Assembly (NCBI RefSeq): GCF_009760925.1
Contig: NZ_VRLV01000008.1
Coordinates: forward strand, 372,001 to 436,000
DNA: 64,000 nucleotides
DNA from: Nonomuraea typhae
GTDB lineage: Bacteria; Actinomycetota; Actinomycetes; Streptosporangiales; Streptosporangiaceae
Direction of reading: 5' to 3'
In this document: in pieces, positions 57,852 to 64,000 of the stretch
Layout of the letters: each line of letters opens with the position of its first letter
Position numbering within the stretch: the first letter of the stretch is position 1
Notes under the pieces: model-generated
Seen by the model: only the letters and a program-made list of their open reading frames with translations
Databases searched by the model: none
Told to the model about the DNA's origin: nothing
Made by a program: the position numbers and the translations under genes

Positions 57852-57883
57852 GGGTCCGGTACGCGTTGCCGTACCGGACCCTT
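57852..57883 (+). terminator. Intrinsic terminator after the Rpn-like small gene
   Basis: A 12-bp perfect stem GGGTCCGGTACG/CGTACCGGACCC with a 6-nt loop, then TT. It lies 11 nt after the stop and could serve the convergent MFS gene as well. Confidence 0.85.
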
Positions 57884-57892
57884 GGCATGTCG

Positions 57893-59050
57893 CTACGCCG
57901 CGACCAGCGCATGGCGGCGGGCCTGGAGCCCGGCGGCGCCCGCGATGGCCAGGCCCGCGAGGCCCAGGAGGGCGGCGGTCCAGGCTGGGGAGGTGTAGCC
58001 GAGGCCGGCGTCGATGGTGAGGCCGGCGGCGAAGGAGCCGATGGCGTTGCCCACGTTGAAGGCGCCGATGTTGGCGGCCGAGGCCAGGGTGGGGGCGCCG
58101 GCGGCGGCGTCGAGGACTCGGGTCTGCAGGGGTGGGACGGCGGCGAAGGCCGCCGCGCCGAACAGGGTGATCGTCACGATGAAGGCGACCTGGCTGGCGG
58201 ACAGGAGGGCCACCAGGACGGCCAGGGCGGTCAGGGCGGCTACCGAGCCGTAGATCGCGGGCATCAGGGCGCGGTCGGCCAGGCGGCCGCCGATGAGGTT
58301 GCCGATGACCAGGCCGACGCCGAACAAGGCCATCACCATGGGTACGGCGGCTGGGCTGAAACCGCCCACTCCGGTCATGATGGGGGCGATGAAGGTGATG
58401 ATGGCGAAGACGGGCGCGAAACCGAAGACGGTCATGGCCAGGGCCAGCCAGACGGCGCCCTTTTTGAAGGTGGCCAGTTCGGTGCGGAGGCTGACGGGCT
58501 CCGGCTTCTGGCTGGGGACCAACGCCATGACGCCGGCCAGGCCGATCACGCCGATGACGACGACGACCCAGAAGGTGGAACGCCAGCCGAACGCCTGGCC
58601 GATCCAGGTGCCGAGGGGGACGCCGGCCACGTTGGCCACGGTGAGGCCGGTGAACATCAGGGCGATGGCGCTGGCGCGCTTCTGCGGGGCGACCAGGCCG
58701 GCGGCGACCACGGAGCCGACGCCGAAGTAGGCGCCGTGCGCGAAGGCGGCCAGGAGGCGGCCGACCATGAGCACGCCGTACGACGGAGCGAGGGCGGAGA
58801 GGAGGTTGCCGGCGATGAAGAGCAGCATCAACGCCAGCAGCATGGTCTTGCGCGACAGCCGGCCGCCGAGCATGGTCAGAGGCGGGCCGCCGACGGCGAC
58901 GCCGAGGGCGTATCCGGAGACGAGCAGGCCGGCGGCGGGAATGGTGACCCCGAAGTCGTGGGCGAGCTCGGGGAGCAGGCCGTTGATGATGAACTCCGTG
59001 GTTCCGATGCCGAAGGCGCTGATCGCGAGTGCGAACAAGGCGAGAGGCAT
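57893..59050 (-). CDS. MFS transporter (AraJ/CmlA-type, DHA1)
   Basis: The 385-residue protein has 12 helices and begins PLALFALAISAFGIGTTEFI, the classic start of the AraJ/YdhP/chloramphenicol-exporter group, with the motif-A loop GGRLSRKTMLLALMLLF. It is divergent from a MarR gene, which likely controls it. Cargo could be an antibiotic or sugar derivative. Confidence 0.92.
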   Translation of the reverse strand: MPLALFALAISAFGIGTTEFIINGLLPELAHDFGVTIPAAGLLVSGYALGVAVGGPPLTMLGGRLSRKTMLLALMLLFIAGNLLSALAPSYGVLMVGRLLAAFAHGAYFGVGSVVAAGLVAPQKRASAIALMFTGLTVANVAGVPLGTWIGQAFGWRSTFWVVVVIGVIGLAGVMALVPSQKPEPVSLRTELATFKKGAVWLALAMTVFGFAPVFAIITFIAPIMTGVGGFSPAAVPMVMALFGVGLVIGNLIGGRLADRALMPAIYGSVAALTALAVLVALLSASQVAFIVTITLFGAAAFAAVPPLQTRVLDAAAGAPTLASAANIGAFNVGNAIGSFAAGLTIDAGLGYTSPAWTAALLGLAGLAIAGAAGLQARRHALVAA

Positions 59051-59077
59051 AGAATATCCCCCATACGACGTTAGTAA

Positions 59078-59100
59078 GCGTGCACATTAATTGCACACGC
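59078..59100. promoter_or_regulatory. Putative MarR operator between MFS and MarR genes
   Basis: GCGTGCACATTAATTGCAC and its flank ACGC form a palindrome-like site with arms GCGTG/CACGC and GTGCA/TGCAC around an AT-rich centre. It is in the 88-nt divergent intergenic region, where a MarR dimer would control both genes. Confidence 0.55.
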
Positions 59101-59138
59101 CGACTATATGAGCACACAATGAGCTGGAGGGTCAAACC

Positions 59139-59579
59139 ATGGCCATCGCCGACGACGCTGTGGAGGCTCGCGCCCAGGGCTGGCGTACCCTCGCCGCACT
59201 GCACGCCAGGATCGAGGAACGCCTGGAAAAGGCCCTGGAGAAGGAGCACGGGCTGAGCGTGAGCGAGTACACCGTGCTCGACGTGCTGGCCCGCCAGGAC
59301 GGGTGGCACATGCGCATGCAGCAACTGGCCAGGGCGGTCGTCCTCAGCCAGAGCGCGACGACCCGGCTGGTCACCCGGCTGGAGAACCGCAACCTGCTGC
59401 GCCGCTACCTGTGCGAGGACGACCGCCGCGGCATCTACTCCGAGGTGACGCCGGCCGGGCGCGCGCTGCTCGAGCAGGCCGCGCCCACCCACGACGCGGT
59501 GCTCAAGGACGTCCTGGCCGAGGCGGAGCAGCTACCCGAACTGGCCCCGCTGGTCAGGGTGCTGGCCGATCGCGGCTAG
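59139..59579 (+). CDS. MarR family transcriptional regulator
   Basis: The 146-residue protein is a winged-helix MarR: LSVSEYTVLDVLARQDGWHM, MQQLARAVVLSQSATTRLVTR and the beta-wing NLLRRYLCEDDRRGIYSEVT, then VTPAGRALLEQAAPTHDAVL. It is divergent from an MFS transporter and most likely represses it. GGAGGGT precedes the ATG. Confidence 0.93.
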   Translation: MAIADDAVEARAQGWRTLAALHARIEERLEKALEKEHGLSVSEYTVLDVLARQDGWHMRMQQLARAVVLSQSATTRLVTRLENRNLLRRYLCEDDRRGIYSEVTPAGRALLEQAAPTHDAVLKDVLAEAEQLPELAPLVRVLADRG

Positions 59580-60499
59580 GGCCGGACCGTGCTCTGGACC
59601 TCCCCCACCGGGACGTCGCGCTGCGCCTGCGCCTGGACCGGCGCGTACTGGAAGGGCACCACGTTGTCCTCCACCTCGACCGGCCACACGGTGGTCACGG
59701 TGAGCACGTACACCTTGCGGTCCTGGTCCACCGAGGCCCGCAGGTAGCGAACGCCGCAGGTGAACTCGCCACCCTTGACGTACGGCCGGCCGCCCGTGCC
59801 GCACTGCTGGCGCACCTCCGCCCGGCGGGCATCGGTACCAGAGTCGATCTTGATGTCCTCCAGCGTGGCCGTGACCGTGGCCGACATGACGCCCGGGATC
59901 GCGGCGGTCACCGAGCGGCGGGTCTCGCCGAGGTCGTCCAGCCAGACCCAGGTCGGCAGGTTGACGTAGCTCTTGGCGTCCGGGTTGAGCTTGATCGTGG
60001 GCTCCGGCACGGTCAGCGCGGCGCGGGCGATCTCGGCCAGCTCCGCCAGCGTGATGCCGGAGGGCGGGGTGGAGCCGGGCGGAACCCAGACGAACGGGTC
60101 CAGTCCGCCCCAGCAGGCGCGGCCCCGGTTGTCGGCCTCGTTGTAGGCGGGCGTCCACCACCGGCCCGGTTGCCCGATCTTGTCCTTGAACTGCTTGAGG
60201 AACTTCTCGAACTCCTCCTCGGTGCCGTTCGGGTTCGTGCGGAACCAGTACGCGCGCACGTCCTCCTGGGTCTTCAGCATCTCGCCCGCGTCGGGGCCGG
60301 GCTCGTACCAGCACGGGCGTTTGATCTGGTAGCCGTCGCTCTTGCCGCCCTTGGCCCCGTTGCCGGAGATGACGATCTTGGAGAAGGCCAGTTCGACGCC
60401 CGCCGTACGACCGTCCTGGAAGCCCTTGCCCGTCTTCCCGCCCGGACCCGGGTCGAGCAGCAGGACGCCGGCGGCCACTACCGAGAGCAGGCGTTTCAT
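59576..60499 (-). CDS. Secreted protein of unknown function in Tad-like locus
   Basis: The 307-residue protein starts with a short signal peptide (MKRLLSVVAAGVLLLD) and lacks a lipobox. It contains four cysteines that may form disulfides (PCWYEP, RACWGGLDP, QQCGTGG, FTCGVRY) and long beta-rich stretches. I do not recognise the family. The ATG overlaps the lipoprotein stop by 4 nt, as the last gene of the operon with the LysM-BTAD protein. An exported pilus-linked role is inference from location. Confidence 0.7.
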   Translation of the reverse strand: MKRLLSVVAAGVLLLDPGPGGKTGKGFQDGRTAGVELAFSKIVISGNGAKGGKSDGYQIKRPCWYEPGPDAGEMLKTQEDVRAYWFRTNPNGTEEEFEKFLKQFKDKIGQPGRWWTPAYNEADNRGRACWGGLDPFVWVPPGSTPPSGITLAELAEIARAALTVPEPTIKLNPDAKSYVNLPTWVWLDDLGETRRSVTAAIPGVMSATVTATLEDIKIDSGTDARRAEVRQQCGTGGRPYVKGGEFTCGVRYLRASVDQDRKVYVLTVTTVWPVEVEDNVVPFQYAPVQAQAQRDVPVGEVQSTVRP

Positions 60500-61068
60500 C
60501 GGTCACACCCTTCGTCGCTGTAGCGGAAGTCCTTGATGCGCCAGACGCCGTCGTCGCCGTGCCGGATCACCACGGCCTGGAGGTAGCTCTCGCGCGTCCA
60601 CTCCGGCTGCCGGGCGTACGCCTGGCCGCTCTTGGAGACCAGGCGCAGGCCGGTCTCGTCCACGCAGGCGTTGATCTGGGCGCCTTTGCCCATGAGGGCG
60701 CTGACGGTCAGCGCGTAGATCTTCGCGGTGCCGCTCATCGATCGCCCGCGGAAGCCGTGCACCCAGTCGTAGGCGTCCTTGGCGGCCGGGCCCTCGACCC
60801 ACGTCAGGTAGTCGTCGCCGCCGCCCACCACCGCTTTGCGCGAGTCGACGTAGTAGCGGGTGAACGCCTTCAGGATCGGATCGGGCGCGGCCGGCCATTC
60901 CACCTCGATCTTCATCTTCTCGCCGACCGCGATCGTCTCCGTGACCGGTGTGGGTACGGCAGGCGCCGCCGACGTGGCCGCGGCCGCCTCGCGGGGCGTG
61001 TAGACCCGCTCCGGCTGCGCCGCGCACCCGGCGGCCACCAGCACCAGCGCGACCAGCGCCGCCCTCAT
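60496..61068 (-). CDS. Lipoprotein of the Tad-like locus
   Basis: The 190-residue protein has a lipoprotein signal (MRAALVALVLVAAGC, lipobox LVAAGC), a Thr/Pro-rich linker, and a domain with KIEVEWPAAPDPILKAFTRY and IKDFRYSDEGC at the end. The family is not recognised; it resembles small NTF2-like or SnoaL-like domains only loosely. ATG overlaps the LysM-BTAD stop (ATGA). Confidence 0.72.
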   Translation of the reverse strand: MRAALVALVLVAAGCAAQPERVYTPREAAAATSAAPAVPTPVTETIAVGEKMKIEVEWPAAPDPILKAFTRYYVDSRKAVVGGGDDYLTWVEGPAAKDAYDWVHGFRGRSMSGTAKIYALTVSALMGKGAQINACVDETGLRLVSKSGQAYARQPEWTRESYLQAVVIRHGDDGVWRIKDFRYSDEGCDR

Positions 61069-63773
61069 GCCGACGACTCCCTCACCACGTGGATCCGCCA
61101 GGACGGCAGCAGTTCGTCGATCAGCGCCTCGGTCTCCGGGGCCATGCCGCCGCCGTAGGGGTGTGAGGACGACCTCCTGGTCAGCCCGTCCACGACGGCG
61201 CGCAGCCGTACCTGGTCGCCGGTGGCGTGCGTGGCGCGCAGCAGGTCGCGCCAGAGGCCCTCGTCGTCGGCGGCCAGCAGCAGCCCGGCGCGGGCGGCGG
61301 CGACGGCGGCGTCCGCGTCCCCGTCGGCGAGGCGGATCTCGCACAGCTGGTGCGCGGCGTCGGCGACGTCGGCGGCCACGTCGTACTCCAGCTCGTCGGC
61401 GGCCAGCCACGCGTACCTGCCGGCGGGCCGCCCGCTCAGCAAGGGGCCCCTGACCAGGCCGAGCGCCCGGTCGAGGAGGACGGCCCTGGCGGCGGTGTCG
61501 CGGCGGGAGCGCCGGACGAGCTCGCGGAAGAGCACCCAGTCGGTCCGCACGCCGGGGCCGAGGCGCAGGCGGCCGGAGGCGTCGGTGAACAGGTGTTCCT
61601 TGCCCAGCCAGTCGGCGACCCTGGCGATGGTGGCATCCCTGACCATGATCTGCACGCCGCGTGGCCAGAGCACGCCGCCGAGCACGACCGGATGCACGCC
61701 GCCCGGGTGGGTGGCGAGGTAGATCAGCAGCTCGGTGGCGATCGCCATCCGGCCTTCCTCCAGGGGTTCGGCTCCGACGATCTCGATCGGGCCGAGCATG
61801 CGGATCTCGACGGCGGGGGCGCGCAGGTCGTCCAGGGGCTCGGATTCGGGTACGGCCTCGCCGTCCATCTGCTCCGCCGTACGGAACAGCTCGACCAGCG
61901 CCTTGTAGTGGCGGCGCGGCAGGAGTTGCGCGGTGACCTCGAAGCCGAGTTCGGCGATGCGCGCCCGGCCGTCCTCGGTGATCTCCAGGGTCCAGGTGGC
62001 GTGCGGCACGTCGCCGGCCACGACGTACCCGGCGGTGTCCTTGCGGGCCAGCAGCGCCAGGCGGCGGGCCTCCTCCTGCGTGGGGGCGACCGCGGAGAGC
62101 AGGAAGTGGGCGTCGCGCGGGCTGCCGTTGACGCGGCCGGTGAGCACCTGCTCGCGCGGGGCGGCGGTGGCCTCCAGCTCGGGCAGCACCTCGGCGAGGC
62201 TGCCCACGGCCTTGATCCGGTCGGGGGCGATCGCGGTCAGCTCCTCGCCGAACCCGACGAGCGTGACCCGCATCCGGTCGGACCAGCGGTTGGTGGCCAG
62301 CTCGACGGCGATCGCGCCGAGCGCCGCGGTCGTCTGCGGGCCGCGGATGTTGATCAGGCCCTGCGCCGCCTCGAGGTCGATCAGCACCCGTCCCGACTCG
62401 TCGGAGCCGAGGGAGACGAGCCCGGGGTACGGCGCGCCGCCGGGTTGTTCCTGCAGCAGGCGGCCTTCATGGGCGTGGAGCCGCCACACCTGGCCGCCGT
62501 CCTGGGCGGTCCAGGGCGTGGGCGGGTCGTTGTCCGGCGGGTGGATCCACAGGTCGAGGTTGGCGGCCGACAGGTGGGCGGCGTAGACGGTGGGCGGGGT
62601 GCGGCCCTGGGCGGCGAGTTCCGCGCCGAGCAGGCGCAGGCCGATGTCGAGAATGCGGGTGCCCGGCGCGTCCGCGCCGAACCTCAGCGCCACCTCGGCC
62701 TTGGCGGCGTCGTCACGCGGGCGGGCCACGCGATGGCCGAACGCGCGCCGCCACAGTTGCTGCCGCCGGCGCCTGCCCAGCGCCACCAGCAGGCCCGCCG
62801 CCGCGAGGGAGGCCCCCGCGAGGTAGTCCACCAGGTCGAGCCCGGGACCCTGTTGAACCGGATTTTTCGTGACTTCTGGGGCTACGTCCGGTTTGGTGTC
62901 GGCCGGGGGCTGCTGGTCGGTCTTCTTGCCCAGCGGCGCGTTCTCCTGCTTGGCCGTCGACTCCGTCTCGCCGGTCTCCATGCCGATCGGGGCGGCCCGT
63001 CCCGGGTGCTCGCGCAGGGTCTCCACCCGCCCCTGGCCGGCGGGCACGACGTGCACGTTGCGGGCGTCGTCCGGCATGTCCAGCACCCAGCCGGGCCGGA
63101 TCAGGTCGGCCATCCGCAGCCGGGTCCCGTCAGGTTGCTCCTTGTTCTGGTTGAGCCGGTAGATCTCCGGATATCGCCGCCCGTCGCCCAGGCACTTCTC
63201 CGCGATCTCCCACAGGCTCTCGTGATGACGGCCGTGCGGCGGCTGCACCACATACACCTTCTTGGCCTTCTGCGTCACCTCCGTCTCCACGATCGGAGCC
63301 GCCATGGCGACCGTCGAGACCGGGGTGGCCACCGGCGGCGGCGCGCCCAGCCGGGCGACGGGAACCGCCACGGCCGTAGCCGTGAACAGCAGCAACACCG
63401 CCGAGACCAGCTTGTTGGCCAGCACCTGGGTGCCGCCGGACAACGGGACCCGGGCAGGCATGCCGACCCGCCGTACACCGGCGTAAACCTCCACGATCAC
63501 GCAGACGAACAGCTGGAACCACGCCAGCCACACCATCAGGACCAGCAGCGCGACGATCGTGCTCGGCCCGACGCGGCTAGTCAGGACGTCGAGGTCGAGC
63601 AGCTCGGGCGCGATCGGCGGCCCGGCCAGCGTGAGCAGCGCGTACGGCACGCCGCCCACGAGCGCGACCAGCAGCACCAGCGCCCCGAGCCCGGCGACCA
63701 CGTCACCGGCGGTCCGCCTGGCCGGAATGCGCGCGGGCGCCCGCCTGGGCCGCACCGGCTCTCGCGTCGGCAT
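61065..63773 (-). CDS. LysM/BTAD-domain large membrane protein
   Basis: The roughly 902-residue protein has three N-terminal transmembrane helices (about residues 25-48, 71-97 and 119-141), a LysM-like domain (HESLWEIAEKCLGDGRRYPE, IYRLNQNKEQPDG, residues 172-235), another helix near 320-337, a long region with several alpha/beta segments, and a C-terminal winged helix plus TPR-like BTAD domain typical of SARP-type activators. Proteins of this layout sit beside Tad pilus genes in actinomycetes. ATG at 63773 is preferred (AGGGAG 5 nt upstream) over GTG at 63779. Role as a membrane-bound regulator or pilus scaffold is inference. Confidence 0.8.
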   Translation of the reverse strand: MPTREPVRPRRAPARIPARRTAGDVVAGLGALVLLVALVGGVPYALLTLAGPPIAPELLDLDVLTSRVGPSTIVALLVLMVWLAWFQLFVCVIVEVYAGVRRVGMPARVPLSGGTQVLANKLVSAVLLLFTATAVAVPVARLGAPPPVATPVSTVAMAAPIVETEVTQKAKKVYVVQPPHGRHHESLWEIAEKCLGDGRRYPEIYRLNQNKEQPDGTRLRMADLIRPGWVLDMPDDARNVHVVPAGQGRVETLREHPGRAAPIGMETGETESTAKQENAPLGKKTDQQPPADTKPDVAPEVTKNPVQQGPGLDLVDYLAGASLAAAGLLVALGRRRRQQLWRRAFGHRVARPRDDAAKAEVALRFGADAPGTRILDIGLRLLGAELAAQGRTPPTVYAAHLSAANLDLWIHPPDNDPPTPWTAQDGGQVWRLHAHEGRLLQEQPGGAPYPGLVSLGSDESGRVLIDLEAAQGLINIRGPQTTAALGAIAVELATNRWSDRMRVTLVGFGEELTAIAPDRIKAVGSLAEVLPELEATAAPREQVLTGRVNGSPRDAHFLLSAVAPTQEEARRLALLARKDTAGYVVAGDVPHATWTLEITEDGRARIAELGFEVTAQLLPRRHYKALVELFRTAEQMDGEAVPESEPLDDLRAPAVEIRMLGPIEIVGAEPLEEGRMAIATELLIYLATHPGGVHPVVLGGVLWPRGVQIMVRDATIARVADWLGKEHLFTDASGRLRLGPGVRTDWVLFRELVRRSRRDTAARAVLLDRALGLVRGPLLSGRPAGRYAWLAADELEYDVAADVADAAHQLCEIRLADGDADAAVAAARAGLLLAADDEGLWRDLLRATHATGDQVRLRAVVDGLTRRSSSHPYGGGMAPETEALIDELLPSWRIHVVRESSA

Positions 63774-63847
63774 CGCCACTCCCTTCTCCGCCCAGCGTTG
63801 TCATGTACGGCCCGCCCGGGCCAGCGAGTGACCCGTTTCGGTCTGGA

Positions 63848-64000
63848 TCATCTGGCGTCCGGCGCCGCGGTGGCCCTGCCCTCCATCTCCGATCCGGTGA
63901 ACCCGAGCGCGCCGAGGAAGAAGGCGGACCAGCGGACCTTCACCGTGACGGTCACCTGCTCGCCACCGGACAGCTCGCACTCCCCGCGCGAGATCTCCTC
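63848..64000 (-). CDS. TadE/TadG-like pilus assembly protein, C-terminal fragment (5' part outside window)
   Basis: The last 50 residues of a protein are visible, ending in CELSGGEQVTVTVKVRWSAF and FLGALGFTGSEMEGRATAAP, a beta-rich tail typical of TadE-like pseudopilins (their final strand reads VTATATA or similar). It precedes the LysM-BTAD gene by about 70 nt on the same strand, which supports a Tad/Flp pilus operon extending beyond the right edge. Confidence 0.65.
   Translation of the reverse strand, partial: EEISRGECELSGGEQVTVTVKVRWSAFFLGALGFTGSEMEGRATAAPDAR

Overview
The window is high-GC DNA from a filamentous actinomycete. Markers specific to Actinomycetota are a mycothiol-dependent formaldehyde dehydrogenase with its partner hydrolase, an acyl-CoA carboxylase epsilon subunit, an IdeR-type iron box and many leaderless promoters of the form TANNNT, 6-7 nt, start codon. 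The overall gene style suggests Streptosporangiaceae (Nonomuraea-like); that placement is inference. No tRNA, rRNA, CRISPR array or intact insertion sequence was found.

Layout. 1-8.6 kb: a cell-surface phosphopolymer locus, made of a nucleotidyltransferase (cut by the left edge), a DUF5941-like membrane protein, a CDP-alcohol phosphotransferase with a degenerate nucleotidyltransferase half, a cytidylyltransferase-SDR fusion like the CDP-ribitol synthase Bcs1/Acs1, a TagF-like polymerase, a family 2 glycosyltransferase and a LytR-CpsA-Psr ligase. Together these could make an activated polyol phosphate, polymerise it and attach it to the wall. 8.6-15.1 kb: STAS protein, GNAT enzyme, flavin-dependent oxidoreductase, adhesin-like lipoprotein, an ABC exporter with its PadR repressor, and a TetR-membrane protein pair. 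15.3-19.4 kb: UDP-glucose dehydrogenase, acyl-CoA dehydrogenase, DHFR-like reductase and an AraC regulator.

19.4-20.9 kb is a decayed interval holding relics of an AAA ATPase and an RloB-like protein, probably a dead phage-defence module, then a secreted PEBP protein. 20.9-24.4 kb: an ABC-2 exporter with a NarL-type two-component system. 24.4-26.8 kb: the most unusual item, a translationally coupled pair formed by a DegT-family protein without the PLP lysine and a MurA/EPSP-synthase-fold protein without the catalytic Lys and Cys. 27-29 kb: purK-purE and a frameshifted lipoprotein. 29.3-32.8 kb: GtrA protein, an OmpR-type two-component system, and bfd-bfr with an iron box.

32.8-36.9 kb is a tight five-gene run (birA, PH-domain protein, adenylate cyclase, mscR, metallo-hydrolase). 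36.9-40 kb: FdhF/YdeP-type molybdoenzyme and fdhD. 40-42.8 kb: an epoxide hydrolase and an MFS exporter that share near-identical promoter-operators. 42.9-50.9 kb: DUF418 protein, ppc (with a DasR-like site upstream), a two-gene ABC exporter, and acyl-CoA carboxylase beta and epsilon subunits. 51-57.8 kb: NYN-domain protein, regulator-MFS pair, SmtB-like regulator with a CDF metal exporter, and an Ada/AlkA-Ogt alkylation-repair operon. 57.9-64 kb: MFS/MarR pair, then the end of a Tad-pilus-like operon (TadE-like protein, LysM-BTAD membrane protein, lipoprotein, secreted protein).

Many neighbouring genes overlap by the 4-nt ATGA/GTGA arrangement, which supports the operon calls. Start codons were chosen from ribosome-binding sites, leaderless -10 boxes and family length. 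Functions rest on motifs read by eye; no database search was possible.
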